Source of the DNA: Methanobrevibacter wolinii SH | GTDB taxonomy: Archaea; Methanobacteriota; Methanobacteria; Methanobacteriales; Methanobacteriaceae | Length of the DNA stretch: 64,000 nt | Direction: 5' to 3' | NCBI RefSeq assembly: GCF_000621965.1 | Contig: NZ_JHWX01000007.1 | Coordinates: 62,001-126,000 of the forward strand | In this document: positions 8,086-18,104 of the stretch, one piece after another | Numbering within the stretch: position 1 is the first letter of the stretch | Layout: each line of letters starts with the position of its first letter | Notes under the pieces: generated by a model | Told to the model about the DNA's origin: nothing | Database searches by the model: none | What the model saw: only the letters and a program-made list of their open reading frames with translations | Position numbers and translations under genes: made by a program

Positions 8086-10167
8086 ATGGAAAGCTTAAAC
8101 AAAGATATGAAAAAAATCATACAAACTGCATATCCTTATATTAAAGAATTTAATCCAGCACAAAAAGCAGTAATTGAAAGTGGATATATAGATGATGATT
8201 CAAATTACATCATTGCAATTCCAACTGCAAGTGGTAAAACAGTACTTGGAGTTCTTGGTTTACTTAAAACAATTTTAAATGGTGGAAAAGGAATTTATGC
8301 AGTACCTCTTGTATCAATACAAAATGAAAAAGTTAAAGAATTTAAAAAATTTGAAGAATTCGGAATCAAAGTAGGTAAAAGCCCAAGATATGCAGATCTT
8401 GCAGTAATGGTATTTGAAAGTTTTGATGCAATAACTCGTTTTTCATGGAATACATTAAGAGAAGTAGATACAATAGTCATAGATGAATTTCATATGATTG
8501 GAGAAGCTTCAAGAGGACCAACAATAGAATGTGCAATTACAAGAGCAAGATTAATAAATCCATCAATGAGGATAATAGCACTTTCTGCAACATTATCTAA
8601 TATGGAAGATATTAAAACATGGTTAGATGCAAAAGTCATAGAACATGACTATAGACCAGTACCTCTTAATAAACAAGTTCTTGATAATGAAATATTTAAT
8701 GTTAAAAATAAAAACGATGTTGTAGTAAAAATCATAGAAAAATCTATTAAAGATAATTCACAAGCATTAGCATTTGTTTCAACAAGACGTTTTACTGAAA
8801 GTCTAGCAAAATATGTTGCTGGTAAAATTAAAAATAAAATAACAAAAGAGGAAAGACAAAAATTTGAAAAAGTTTCAGAAGAATTACTTAATGTTCCAAA
8901 ACGTAAAGGATCAAGACCTACAACAACATGTATAAACCTTGCAAATGCAGCAAAAAATGGTTGTGTATTCCACCATGCAGGTCTTTTCCCAGAACAAAAA
9001 GAAATTATTGAAGATGAATTTAGAGCTGGAAATATTTTAATGATTGTTGCAACACCAAGTTTAATGTATGGTGTTAACTTACCTTCAAAATCTGTAATAA
9101 TCCGTGATTATACTCGTTGGACAAATAATGGTCCACAAGAAATACCTGTTTTTGATTATGAACAAATGTCTGGAAGAGCAGGAAGACCATTATATGATAA
9201 TGAAGGATATTCTTACCTTCTTGCTAAAACAAGTGATGAGGCAATTGAACTTGAAGATAAATATGTAAATGGAGAAATAGAACCAACTACTTCTAAATTA
9301 GTTGACAATAAAGATGCTTTCCAAAAACAAATCATAGCACAAATATCTTCATCATTATCTAGAAATCCTGATGAATTAAAAGAATTCTTTATGAAAACCT
9401 TATATGGTTTTCAAATGACATCAAATGAATCAATGAAATTCTTTGCAGAAGAAGGTTTAAAATTTGAAATAGAAAGTTCACTTGAATTTTTAATGAATAA
9501 TAAAATTATAAGACCTGGTCCAGAAGGTTTCAAAACTACTGAATTTGGTGAATTAATAGCTAAATCCAATTATTCTGTTGAAACTGCAGTTAAAATAAAA
9601 GAATACATAAATACTGTTGAAGATTATATAAATATAGGTGAATTTATCTATTTACTTGCACAAACCCCAGATATTCCACTTATTAGTTTCATGGCAAGAA
9701 AAAGTAAAGATCCAACTAAAGAAAAAATGTCATCCCTTGGATTATTTACTACAAGTATTGGAAGTGAAGAAGCTACAACAGTTTCACTTATAGAATGGAT
9801 AGATGAAAGAACAGAAGAAGAAATTGAGAATAAATATCATGTATATGCTGCTTCTTGTAGACGTAGTGCAATAGAAGCATCAATGCTTACTAAATTTACA
9901 AAAGACATATTCAATATTTTTAGAATCTACAAGTATGATAATGAATTAAGTACATTATCAGCAAGATTATACTATGGTGCAAAAGAAGATATTTTACCAC
10001 TTATTATTGGAGTAAAACGTCTTGGAAGAAAACGTGGACGTCAAATAGTAGATACTTTTGGTGATGATTTAAGAGTACCTAGTGAAAATGAACTTCAAAA
10101 AATCGATGGTATAGGTAAAAAATTATCTAAAAGAATTAAAGAATTTGCTGAAAACTATAATAATTAA
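8086..10167 (+). CDS. Ski2-type (Hel308-like) SF2 helicase
   Basis: ATP-dependent helicase of 693 residues. Motif I is AIPTASGKT (44-52), motif II DEFH (133-136), motif III SAT (167-169), and motif VI QMSGRAGRP lies near 360. After the RecA domains come a winged-helix/ratchet region and a C-terminal helix-hairpin-helix pair (about 640-693; IDGIGKKLSKRIKEF). That order is the Hel308/Ski2 plan, suited to unwinding forked DNA during replication restart. The N terminus lacks the classical Hel308 opening, and motif II reads DEFH, so it may be a second Ski2-like paralog rather than Hel308 itself. Monocistronic. Confidence 0.85.
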   Translation: MESLNKDMKKIIQTAYPYIKEFNPAQKAVIESGYIDDDSNYIIAIPTASGKTVLGVLGLLKTILNGGKGIYAVPLVSIQNEKVKEFKKFEEFGIKVGKSPRYADLAVMVFESFDAITRFSWNTLREVDTIVIDEFHMIGEASRGPTIECAITRARLINPSMRIIALSATLSNMEDIKTWLDAKVIEHDYRPVPLNKQVLDNEIFNVKNKNDVVVKIIEKSIKDNSQALAFVSTRRFTESLAKYVAGKIKNKITKEERQKFEKVSEELLNVPKRKGSRPTTTCINLANAAKNGCVFHHAGLFPEQKEIIEDEFRAGNILMIVATPSLMYGVNLPSKSVIIRDYTRWTNNGPQEIPVFDYEQMSGRAGRPLYDNEGYSYLLAKTSDEAIELEDKYVNGEIEPTTSKLVDNKDAFQKQIIAQISSSLSRNPDELKEFFMKTLYGFQMTSNESMKFFAEEGLKFEIESSLEFLMNNKIIRPGPEGFKTTEFGELIAKSNYSVETAVKIKEYINTVEDYINIGEFIYLLAQTPDIPLISFMARKSKDPTKEKMSSLGLFTTSIGSEEATTVSLIEWIDERTEEEIENKYHVYAASCRRSAIEASMLTKFTKDIFNIFRIYKYDNELSTLSARLYYGAKEDILPLIIGVKRLGRKRGRQIVDTFGDDLRVPSENELQKIDGIGKKLSKRIKEFAENYNN

Positions 10168-10401
10168 ATTTAATAATTCTAATTTTTTTATTTAATTTTA
10201 AATTCAGAAAAAATAATTTAATAATTATTTCTAACTCTACTATTTAAATTTAAACTCAAAAAAATAACCTAACAATTAAATAACTATTTCTAATTTTTTA
10301 TTTAAATTCAATTCAGAATAATTTAATAAAAAACTAATTTTAATTTTAAAATATCTATTTAATTATAATCAATAATACCTAAAAAAAGAAAAAGAAAAAA
10401 A

Positions 10402-10902
10402 TTAATAATAAGCACTTTCTCCTGCAAAAATAAATCCAATTCCATCAATAATTAAACTTATACCTAAAATAAGTGAAACATAAAATGGATTAAGTAATGA
10501 GAAGTAACCAAGTAATACAGTAATAAGACCTAAAATAAGCATTATTATTGAAGAACCTCTTAAAGGACCATAATCTCTATAATATATTCCTGCAATTCCA
10601 AAGATTATTAAGATAATACCAACAATCCAAAACATTATTCCAAATAAAGCACTGAAAAGATAAATATTACCAAGTAAACATACTCCTAAAATAATACCAA
10701 TTATTGCACCAACAATACGAGTTAATAAGTGCCCAGAAGTATAATTCCAATTATCATAAGATCTTATTAATGAAATTATACCACTAATAATAAATATTAA
10801 TCCAAGTACAAATGATAAAAATGTTTGACTAAGATAAGGAAATACAATGATAATAATACCAAGAACAAACAATATAATACCTGTTACAGATAAATCATCC
10901 AT
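10402..10902 (-). CDS. DUF308/HdeD-like membrane protein
   Basis: A 166-residue integral membrane protein with six hydrophobic segments and short loops. It shows the DUF308 pattern of paired helices with conserved Gly residues (LGLIFIISGIISLI, GIILIIFGIAGIYY, LGISLIIDGIGFIF). Bacterial HdeD belongs to this superfamily and is linked to acid resistance; no function is established in methanogens. GGAGGTTATATT precedes the ATG. It stands alone with a long spacer on its 5' side. Confidence 0.8.
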   Translation of the reverse strand: MDDLSVTGIILFVLGIIIIVFPYLSQTFLSFVLGLIFIISGIISLIRSYDNWNYTSGHLLTRIVGAIIGIILGVCLLGNIYLFSALFGIMFWIVGIILIIFGIAGIYYRDYGPLRGSSIIMLILGLITVLLGYFSLLNPFYVSLILGISLIIDGIGFIFAGESAYY

Positions 10903-11132
10903 AATATAACCTCCTTTTAAAAATTATACAAAATATTTAATAATTATATAGATATTAATAAAAAATTATTAATAAATTTTTTCAAAAAACATTAAAAAAA
11001 GCTAAAATGAATAAAGTCTTATATTAAAATAATTAGATATAATAAAACTAAAAAAATAAGAAAATAAGTTCTAGATAATAAAAACTAATTAATATATTAA
11101 AAATAGAATAATAAAAAGGTTAAATTATATAT

Positions 11133-11447
11133 TTAACCTCCACCTTCAGCAACTTCATCTTGTAATTCGAAGTTAGACATTTCTTCTTTTCTTTGTTTGA
11201 TTCTTTCAATACCCTCATCAGTATCATCTTTTTCAAGTTCTCTATATTCGTCTTTATCTTCAAATTCACCATCAGAAAGAAGTTCAACTTTAGAAGTAAC
11301 ATACCACATACCAGTTCCTTCAATTTTAACCCAGTACTTTTCATCTTTTAATCTAATATCTTCTATTTTACCATTAGTACCAGTAGGAACATATACTATA
11401 TGATCTCCTATTTCTATAGTATTTTCAAGAGCATCTTTAACATCCAT
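11133..11447 (-). CDS. DUF2098 family protein
   Basis: A small soluble protein found mainly in methanogens, function unknown. After the start at ATG 11447 (MDVKDALE, 104 residues) it shows the family pattern: IEIGDHIVYVPTGTNGKIED, then WVKIEGTGMWYVTSKVELL, which looks like a small beta barrel. The acidic C-terminal half (EFEDKDEYRELEKDDTDEG) is probably helical or disordered. The frame opens at a GTG at 11459, but that codon is part of the ribosome site GTGGTGA. A PRC-barrel gene lies about 55 bp upstream on the same strand and may be co-transcribed. Confidence 0.8.
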   Translation of the reverse strand: MDVKDALENTIEIGDHIVYVPTGTNGKIEDIRLKDEKYWVKIEGTGMWYVTSKVELLSDGEFEDKDEYRELEKDDTDEGIERIKQRKEEMSNFELQDEVAEGGG

Positions 11448-11502
11448 TAAAGTCACCACTATTTAATTAAAATATTTCAATTAAAAATAAGTATTATAAT
11501 AC

Positions 11503-11727
11503 TTATTCAGTAATCACATCAACATCTAATAAAAGATAGTCACCAATACTTTTAATATCATCATATCTTACTTCAATTTCATTACTAGAGAGGAACTTTT
11601 TCTTAAGAGAAATAAATACTTTTTTAATTTCACCAGAATCTTTATCAAACTCCACATCAATAACTTTACCAATTTCTTTAGCATCAGTATCTAATACTTT
11701 CATACCTAATAAGCTTTTAATTCTCAT
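11503..11727 (-). CDS. PRC-barrel domain protein
   Basis: A 74-residue single PRC-barrel protein (MRIKSLLGMKVLDTDAKEIG, then VIDVEFDKDSGEIKKVFISL). Stand-alone PRC-barrel proteins are common in archaea and are thought to act as small adaptor or RNA-linked proteins; the role here is unknown. A GTG at 11739 could open the frame, but it is inside the ribosome site (GTGAGGATTCAT), so ATG at 11727 is the better start. It precedes the DUF2098 gene on the same strand. Confidence 0.84.
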   Translation of the reverse strand: MRIKSLLGMKVLDTDAKEIGKVIDVEFDKDSGEIKKVFISLKKKFLSSNEIEVRYDDIKSIGDYLLLDVDVITE

Positions 11728-11919
11728 ATGAATCCTCACAATTAAATGATTTAAAAATATTTAAATTATCTATTTAAATATCAAATTAATAATATATTAA
11801 TTATAAGTTTTATTATAAAAATATAAATAATTAACTAATTATTTTAAAAGATAAAAATATTAATTTAAAATAAAATTTAATTAAATTAAATATAATAAAT
11901 TATCTAATTTTATAAAAAG

Positions 11920-12069
11920 AATTTTAAATAATATATTTAAAAACTAAAATATGATAAATATAAAAAGAAACCCTAAATAATATATTTAAAAACTAAAAAA
12001 AATGATATATTATAAAAAAAACCCTAAATAATATATTTAAAAACTAAAAAAAATGATATATTATAAAAA
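11920..12069. repeat. Tandem repeat, 51-bp period, about 3 copies
   Basis: AACCCTAAATAATATATTTA followed by a shared run recurs with a period of 51 (CCCTAAAT at 11971 and 12022). A diverged copy lies upstream from about 11920. The array lies about 80 bp ahead of elp3. Confidence 0.85.
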
Positions 12070-12147
12070 CTCTTAATAAAAGTTATATAAATTATTATTT
12101 TTATATTAATATTATTTAGTCTATTAAAAAAATAAAACGAGGAAAAC

Positions 12148-13851
12148 ATGTTAGACAAAGCTTGTAGAATAATAATTGATGATATTATAAACGGCAAAAT
12201 AACAAACCGTCGTGAACTTGAAGTAGAAAAAAGACAACTTTGTCGTGATTTTAAACTATCAAAATTTATGAGTAATGCGGATATATTAGAACATGCAAGT
12301 TATGAAGAAAAAGAACTTGTAAGTCCAATTTTACAGAAAAAGCCTACAAGAACATTATCTGGTGTTGCAATTGTTGCAGTAATGTGTCATCCACATAAAT
12401 GTCCACATGGAAGATGTTTCTATTGTCCAGAAAGTAGTACAGCACCACCAAGTTATACTGGTGAAGAACCTGCAGCATTACGTGGAAGAATGTTTAAATT
12501 CCACCCTTATATTCAATGTTATAATAGATTAATGCAACTTCATAAAGTAGGTCATCCAATTGACAAAGTAGAACTTATAATTATGGGAGGTACTTTCCCA
12601 TCACTTGATTTATCTTATCAAGAATGGTTTGTATCACAATGTCTTAAAGCAATGGTTGATTTTGGTATAATACTTGATGATGTTGAGATTAAACATCATG
12701 AAAGTTCAAAACTTCTTGATCTTGATAAAATTAATAAAGATGATATTCTTAAGAAATATCCACCATACTCAAATGGATTAGTTAAAGAATATAAACCAAA
12801 TGATTATGTAATCTTAGAAGATATTCAAAAGGCAAATGAATCTGCTAAGATTAGATGTGTTGGTATGACTTTTGAAACAAGACCAGATTACTGTAAACAG
12901 AAACATATTAATAGAATGTTAAATATGGGTGTTACAAGAGTAGAACTGGGTGTTCAAACAATACATGATAATATTTATAAACGTGTAAAAAGAGGCCATA
13001 CTGTTGCAGATAGTATTGCTGCAAATAAAAACCTTCGTGATTCTTGTATTAAAGTATGTATGCATTTTATGCCTGGTTTATTCCAAGATAAAAAACAAGA
13101 TATTGAAATGTTCAAAACTATCTTTTCAGATCCAAATTATAAACCAGATATGTTAAAATTATATCCAGTACTTGTTACTGAAGGTAGTGAACTTTATGAT
13201 TTATGGAAAAAAGGAGGATATCATCCATATACAACAGAAGAAGCAGTTGATGTAATTGTTGAAATTAAAAAAATACTTCCTAAATGGGTTAGAACCATGA
13301 GAATTCAAAGAGATATTCCAACTACACTAATTAAAGGAGGAATTCAAAATTCAAATCTTGGTGAACTTGTTTATAATAGATTAGAAGAAGAAAATATTAA
13401 CTGTAAATGTATTCGTTGTAGGGAAATTGGCCATAAAAAAACCAAAGAAAATTATAGTATAGATGATTATAAACTCTTTGAAGAAGATTATGAATGTTGT
13501 AATGGTAAAGAACACTTTTTATCAATTGAAGATAAAAATGAAGAAACTATTGCAGGATTTTTAAGACTTAGATTCCCCTCAGAAGATGCATTTAGACCTG
13601 AGATTAATAGTGATTCTGCATTACTTAGAGAATTACATGTATATGGAAACCTTATTCATATCGGTAAAAAAGGAAATACCATAGGTCAACACACGGGATT
13701 TGGTGAAAAACTAATAAAAAGAGCAGAAGAAATTTCTATAGATAATGGAAAAGAAGAAATGTTAATTATTAGTGGTATTGGTACTAGAAATTATTATCGT
13801 AAATTTGGATATGAAAGGAAAGGACCATATATGGCTAAAAAATTAATATAA
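12148..13851 (+). CDS. elp3: Elp3: tRNA uridine-34 carboxymethyl transferase
   Basis: Radical SAM/acetyltransferase enzyme that modifies the wobble uridine of tRNAs (cm5U34), using acetyl-CoA; archaeal Elp3 works alone. The 567-residue protein has the Elp3-type iron-sulfur motif CX9CX2C (Cys80, Cys90, Cys93 in [13 protein letters not shown]), an SPASM-like zinc-binding Cys cluster near 425 ([11 protein letters not shown]), and a C-terminal GNAT domain ([33 protein letters not shown]). Length and domain order are normal. CGAGGAAAAC precedes the ATG. Monocistronic. Confidence 0.95.
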   Translation: MLDKACRIIIDDIINGKITNRRELEVEKRQLCRDFKLSKFMSNADILEHASYEEKELVSPILQKKPTRTLSGVAIVAVMCHPHKCPHGRCFYCPESSTAPPSYTGEEPAALRGRMFKFHPYIQCYNRLMQLHKVGHPIDKVELIIMGGTFPSLDLSYQEWFVSQCLKAMVDFGIILDDVEIKHHESSKLLDLDKINKDDILKKYPPYSNGLVKEYKPNDYVILEDIQKANESAKIRCVGMTFETRPDYCKQKHINRMLNMGVTRVELGVQTIHDNIYKRVKRGHTVADSIAANKNLRDSCIKVCMHFMPGLFQDKKQDIEMFKTIFSDPNYKPDMLKLYPVLVTEGSELYDLWKKGGYHPYTTEEAVDVIVEIKKILPKWVRTMRIQRDIPTTLIKGGIQNSNLGELVYNRLEEENINCKCIRCREIGHKKTKENYSIDDYKLFEEDYECCNGKEHFLSIEDKNEETIAGFLRLRFPSEDAFRPEINSDSALLRELHVYGNLIHIGKKGNTIGQHTGFGEKLIKRAEEISIDNGKEEMLIISGIGTRNYYRKFGYERKGPYMAKKLI

Positions 13852-14104
13852 ATCTTTAATTAGAATAAAAATTAATTAAAAACTTTTAATTTTTATTTTA
13901 CCAATTATAAATTTTTAAAAAATAAAATAAACTTATTACTTTTTTTATTAAATGATTTTAATCTTTTTTAAGCAATTAAAAAAATAGAGATAAAATAAAA
14001 AGATTTAAGTTTACACCATATAAAAATTAGTATAAAAGAAAAATATTATATATTAGTTCGTATCATATCAAACAGTATATAATGCAATTAATGGAGATAA
14101 TAAA

Positions 14105-14827
14105 ATGATAGCAAAAACACCTGAAGAACTTGCTAGATGTATGGATTTTACTTACTTAGATAATACTGCTACAAAAGAAGATATGGATGTTTTCTGTAAA
14201 ATCGCAGCAGACTGGAATATGTATTCAGTTGTAGTAAGTCCATGCTATGTAAAACAAGCAAGCCAATTATTAAAAGACACTGATGTAAAAGTAGGAACTG
14301 TAGTAGGCTTCCCACTTGGAACAAATGATAAACGTGTAAAAGCATTAGAAGCAAAAATTGCAGTAGAAGACGGAGCAGACGAAATTGATATGGTAATGAA
14401 TATTCCTGCTTTTGTAAATGGTAACTATGATGTAATTACTGATGAAATTGCTGCAGTAAAATCAGAAATCGGAGATAAAGTCCTTAAAGTTATTATTGAA
14501 ACTAATTTATTAAATGAAAAACAAATAAAAGAAATTAGTGAGATTATAAATAAAACTGATGCAGACTTTATTAAAACAAATACAGGATTTACAGGTAAAA
14601 ATACATTTAATGAAATGGTTACATATTTACAAATTATTAAAACAGCAGCAAATAATAAAGAAATTAAAGCATCAGGTGGAATTAGAAACAGAAAAACTTG
14701 TGCAAGATACTTAGCTGCAGGTGCAAGTAGACTTGGATGCTCTACAGCAAATATAATTTTAGAAGAGTTTAAAAATACACTTGAAAATAAAGCATATAAA
14801 CCAAGAAATATACTTGGAAGTATGTAA
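14105..14827 (+). CDS. deoC: Deoxyribose-phosphate aldolase
   Basis: Cleaves 2-deoxyribose-5-phosphate to acetaldehyde and glyceraldehyde-3-phosphate, linking deoxynucleoside breakdown to central carbon. The 240-residue TIM barrel shows VGTVVGFPLG (63-72), DEIDMVMNIPAF (92-103), the Schiff-base Lys157 in ADFIKTNTGF and the second Lys188 in IKASGGIR. All catalytic residues are present. GGAGAT lies upstream of the ATG. The usual Asn in the DMVINIG motif region is retained (Asn99). No other nucleoside-catabolism gene is adjacent. Confidence 0.93.
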   Translation: MIAKTPEELARCMDFTYLDNTATKEDMDVFCKIAADWNMYSVVVSPCYVKQASQLLKDTDVKVGTVVGFPLGTNDKRVKALEAKIAVEDGADEIDMVMNIPAFVNGNYDVITDEIAAVKSEIGDKVLKVIIETNLLNEKQIKEISEIINKTDADFIKTNTGFTGKNTFNEMVTYLQIIKTAANNKEIKASGGIRNRKTCARYLAAGASRLGCSTANIILEEFKNTLENKAYKPRNILGSM

Positions 14828-14880
14828 AAATTTAAACTCTTTTTAAATTTTTTATACTTATTAAAACTTATTTTTATCTT

Positions 14881-15010
14881 AAATTTAATAAATCAAAGAA
14901 TCTTACTTTTTATACTTATTAAATCTTCTTTATTTAGTAGCTCAATTTTATAAAATATATTTTAAATTTAATAAATCAAAGAATCTTACTTTTTATACTT
15001 ATTAAATCTT
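14881..15010. repeat. 47-base direct repeat, 83-bp period
   Basis: A 47-base sequence beginning AAATTTAATAAATCAAAGAA occurs at 14881-14927 and again at 14964-15010, downstream of deoC. A weaker related stretch (TTTTTATACTTATTAAAACT) precedes it. The rest of the spacer up to the tRNAs holds nothing recognisable. Confidence 0.85.
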
Positions 15011-15285
15011 ATTCTAAACACATTATTATAAAATAAAATTATCCTAAATTTAAAAAATCAACAATTTTACTTTTTAATTAATAAATAATAAGAAAACATC
15101 TATTTACAATAGAAAAAACTTATTATTTAGATTAAATCAATAAAATAAAAATAAAATTAAACATAACTCACTAAAGAATAATATTATATAAAAAACAATT
15201 CACATTAAAAATCAGAAAAAAGTCTAAAATAAAAATAATCTAAAATAAAGTATTAAAAAATAAGTTAATAAAAAAAATCTAGTAA

Positions 15286-15358
15286 TGCCATGGGCCGGAC
15301 TTGAACCAGCGACATCTAGATCTTCAGTCTAGCGTTCTCCCAACTGAACTACCATGGC
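15286..15358 (-). tRNA. tRNA-Phe (GAA)
   Basis: A full 73-base cloverleaf can be drawn: acceptor GCCATGG/CCATGGC with A73, D stem GTTC/GAAC, anticodon arm CTAGA-CTGAAGA-TCTAG with GAA at 34-36, and T arm GCTGG-TTCAAGT-CCGGC. CCA is not encoded. It follows tRNA-Val by four bases, so the two are one transcript. Confidence 0.97.
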
Positions 15359-15362
15359 ATAA

Positions 15363-15434
15363 TGGTCCGGACGAGATTTGAACTCGTGATCCCCTCCACG
15401 TCAAGGAGGTATCATACCCCTAGACCACCGGACC
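15363..15434 (-). tRNA. tRNA-Val (GAC)
   Basis: A 72-base tRNA: acceptor GGTCCGG/CCGGACC with A73, anticodon arm CCTCC-TTGACGT-GGAGG with anticodon GAC, and T arm ACGAG-TTCAAAT-CTCGT. CCA is not encoded. The D stem has only three good pairs, which is usual for this archaeal tRNA. It is the first gene of the two-tRNA operon. Confidence 0.96.
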
Positions 15435-15462
15435 TACATACTTATAATAGTTTGTCCGAAGT

Positions 15463-15473
15463 CATATATAAAG
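15463..15473 (-). promoter_or_regulatory. TATA box of the tRNA operon
   Basis: CTTTATATATG on the minus strand lies about 30 bp upstream of tRNA-Val, the right distance for transcription to start a few bases before the mature 5' end. Confidence 0.75.
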
Positions 15474-15647
15474 ATTACTATTTTATAATTACTTTTAATA
15501 ATTTTTGATGAAAGTATCAAAAATAAATACAGATATAATAAAAAAACTTACAAAATAGAATTTTTAATAAAAAATTAAAAATAAAAAATTATGGCCAAGA
15601 ACTGGCCAACTATAAATACACAAAAACTGAATCAAACACTAACAAAT

Positions 15648-15848
15648 CTATTTGATAGCTAATTTGATATCTTCAGCTTTTACAGTTTTTCTACCAGCGT
15701 GGCGTGCGAAATTAACAGCTTTTTGTGCGATTTCGTCACCTTGTTCTTCTAATGCTTCAGCTAATGCAACTTTTGCGTCATCAGAAATTCTTTGTGCTCC
15801 AGCATTTTTTAAGATACGACCGACTGGTGCGATTGGTAATTCACTCAT
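15648..15848 (-). CDS. Archaeal histone
   Basis: A DNA-wrapping histone-fold protein of 66 residues, starting [20 protein letters not shown]. It has the classic three-helix fold: the loop-1 residues (AQRIS) and the C-terminal [13 protein letters not shown] are those of HMf/HMt-type histones, with no tails. The ATG at 15848 is preceded by a perfect GGAGGTGA. The same frame stays open a further 27 codons upstream, but those codons cover the promoter and are not coding. The strong BRE/TATA and short leader fit high expression. Confidence 0.97.
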   Translation of the reverse strand: MSELPIAPVGRILKNAGAQRISDDAKVALAEALEEQGDEIAQKAVNFARHAGRKTVKAEDIKLAIK

Positions 15849-15880
15849 GTTTTCACCTCCAAATAATTGTTGTACTACAT

Positions 15881-15897
15881 AGTATATAAAGGTTTCG
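15881..15897 (-). promoter_or_regulatory. Histone gene promoter
   Basis: CGAAACCTTTATATACT on the minus strand is a near-ideal BRE plus TATA box. Initiation about 25 bases downstream leaves a leader of about 13 bases carrying GGAGGTGA. Confidence 0.75.
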
Positions 15898-16456
15898 TAA
15901 AAAATTGCTTTATTCTTGTTAATATTCAATCATATAAGTATAATTTAACTTACTGACAATATAAAATATTAATATAATTACAAACAAAAAATCAGAAAGA
16001 ATATTAAAACTTATAACTTATTAGAACCATTATAAAGATTTAAAAATATTAAAAAAATATAAGCTAAAAACTATTAAAATAAAGCTTAAAAATAATATAT
16101 TTAATTATAATATAAAATAAGCATTAAAAATAAATTTATAAATTAAAACAATAAATATAATCATATTTATATAAAAACAATTAATAATAAAATTTTATAA
16201 ACAATATAAAGAATATTTTAAAATAAAACTATAAAAAAAAGATAGATAATGCCTTAAAATTTTTAAAAAAAATGGAATTTTAAAAGTATTACCTTTAACG
16301 AACATAATTAAAATTATATAAAAAACAAAGAAAAAATAAATAATATAAAATAAAATATTCAAAAATAATAAACTTTCAAAAGATAAAAAAAGCATATAAA
16401 AACAAAATACCTAAAAAATAATAAACCTCTAAAAAATAAAAAAAGTATATAAAAAT

Positions 16457-16563
16457 AGCTTTGTTGAAATCCTCAAAATCTTTTGAATAAATTTTCTTAA
16501 AATTGATTTTAAATCATTAATTATTGTTTAAATTTTTATAAAAAATAGGAATCCAACAAACTC
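16457..16563 (+). mobile_element. MITE-like element, copy 1
   Basis: A 107-bp non-coding element with imperfect terminal inverted repeats: GCTTTGTTGAAATCCTC on the left, and the complement of GAGTTTGTTGGATTCCTA on the right. It is flanked by a perfect 8-bp direct repeat ATAAAAAT (16449-16456 and 16564-16571), the mark of a transposition event. It lies in the gene-poor spacer between the histone and e-MtaB genes; the rest of 15898-16653 is featureless A+T. It belongs to a family with copies at 26855, 58449 and 61135. Confidence 0.88.
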
Positions 16564-16653
16564 ATAAAAATAAAATTATTAGAAAATTTATAAAAAATAG
16601 GAATCTTATTTTAAAAATACAACCTATTAACTTGATTTTAATAAAAAAATAAT

Positions 16654-17937
16654 TTAATCAACTATTTCTCCAATTAAATAAGTACTTGTAGTTTCTACTA
16701 TTTTAACATTTACAAAACTACCCATTTTAGCTTCTTGAACAACTACAGGAAGATAAGAATTAGTTTTTCCAATATATCCTCCTTTAGATCCTTTTTCTAC
16801 AATAAGTGTTTCTAAAGTTTGACCTAAAAGATGATCGTTCTCTTCTTTTGTAATTTCAGAAATGATTTGAGTAAGTTTTTTAGATCTTTTTTTCATAAGT
16901 TCAAAAGGAATTGCTTTAAGTGATGAAGATAAAGCACCTTTCCTATGTTGATATTTAGATAAATGAACAATACTTGGTTTAATTTCTCGAAGTAATTTAA
17001 TTGTTTCATTAAAATCTTTATCAGTCTCTGTTGGATATCCTACAATAATATCAGTTGCAAGAGTAATTTCTGGAATAGCTTTACGCATTTTATTAACAAA
17101 ATCTTTATATTCTGAAATTGTGTGACGACGATTCATTTCCTTAAGTACTTTATCACTTCCAGTTTGTACTGGTAAATGCATGAACTTATATACCTTTGGT
17201 AATTTAAATGCTTCAATTATTCCATCAACATCGTCGAAAATATTTTTAGGATGCATCATTCCAATACGTACCCTGAAATCTCCATCTAAAGAAGCCACTT
17301 CTTTAATTAAAGTTGATAATTTTTCATGAGTATCATGACCAAATGCTGCAGTATCTTGAGCAGTAAGTTCAATCTCAACACAACCATTTTCAATAGCTTC
17401 TTTTGCTTCTTTCTTAATATCAGCTATGGGATAACTATGTAATGGTCCACGAGCAAGTCGAGTACAACAAAAAGTACATTTACCCATACATCCTTCACAT
17501 ATTTGAATAATATGAACTTTTTTATCTTCACTAAATTTTTTAACTCCAACTTTAGATTTTTTAGATAAACCATCTTCTCTAAGTGTTTCACCATTATAAG
17601 CTGCTTTAACAACTTCTGCAGTTTTATCTAATTGATGTGGTCCAATCCATGATGTACCTTCCTTAGTAATCTTATCTATTTTTTCAGGGTCTATTTCAAC
17701 CATACATCCACTAACAATAACTTTTTTATCTGGATAAGTTTTTTGTAATTTTTGAATTCTATTTGTTACTTTACTTTCTGTTGGAAGTTTAACATAACAA
17801 GTATTTACAATAATAACATCAGCATCTTCTACATTATCTACAAGTTCCATACCATTTTTAGCTAAAACACCTGCCATAATTTGAGAATCTGCTTTATTAT
17901 AAGTACATCCAAATGTTTCAATAGATACTCGAATCAT
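16654..17937 (-). CDS. tRNA (t6A37) methylthiotransferase, e-MtaB type
   Basis: Radical SAM enzyme that adds a methylthio group to t6A at tRNA position 37 (ms2t6A); the archaeal/eukaryal e-MtaB (CDKAL1-like) branch. It has 427 residues. The N-terminal UPF0004 domain carries its three iron-sulfur Cys (Cys11, Cys47, Cys78), the radical SAM triad is Cys150, Cys154 and Cys157 (CMGKCTFC), and the C terminus is a TRAM domain. Cluster ligands are complete. It starts at ATG 17937 behind GGGTATT. It lies about 170 bp downstream of the zinc-finger protein gene on the same strand. Confidence 0.92.
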   Translation of the reverse strand: MIRVSIETFGCTYNKADSQIMAGVLAKNGMELVDNVEDADVIIVNTCYVKLPTESKVTNRIQKLQKTYPDKKVIVSGCMVEIDPEKIDKITKEGTSWIGPHQLDKTAEVVKAAYNGETLREDGLSKKSKVGVKKFSEDKKVHIIQICEGCMGKCTFCCTRLARGPLHSYPIADIKKEAKEAIENGCVEIELTAQDTAAFGHDTHEKLSTLIKEVASLDGDFRVRIGMMHPKNIFDDVDGIIEAFKLPKVYKFMHLPVQTGSDKVLKEMNRRHTISEYKDFVNKMRKAIPEITLATDIIVGYPTETDKDFNETIKLLREIKPSIVHLSKYQHRKGALSSSLKAIPFELMKKRSKKLTQIISEITKEENDHLLGQTLETLIVEKGSKGGYIGKTNSYLPVVVQEAKMGSFVNVKIVETTSTYLIGEIVD

Positions 17938-18104
17938 AATAATACCCTTAGTTTAAAAAAATTAGTAAAATATAAAGTTAAGAATAATTTATTCATAAAT
18001 AATTAAAAATTATAAATAATTAGATTATGTTAATTTGTTTTATTTTAAAAATAAATTTTATTTAAATTTAAAAAAATTAAACTAAAAAACTTATTTTAAA
18101 TAAT

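Noticed and set aside
16286-16292. GTATTAC half-site outside the operator array
   Set aside because: A single 7-mer with no partner at 25 bases; such isolated matches are expected by chance in this composition.
16195-16395. Open frame of 66 codons on the minus strand
   Set aside because: Its product is almost only Phe, Leu, Ile and Tyr, as expected from random A+T-rich DNA; there is no ribosome site, and the flank holds a mobile element.
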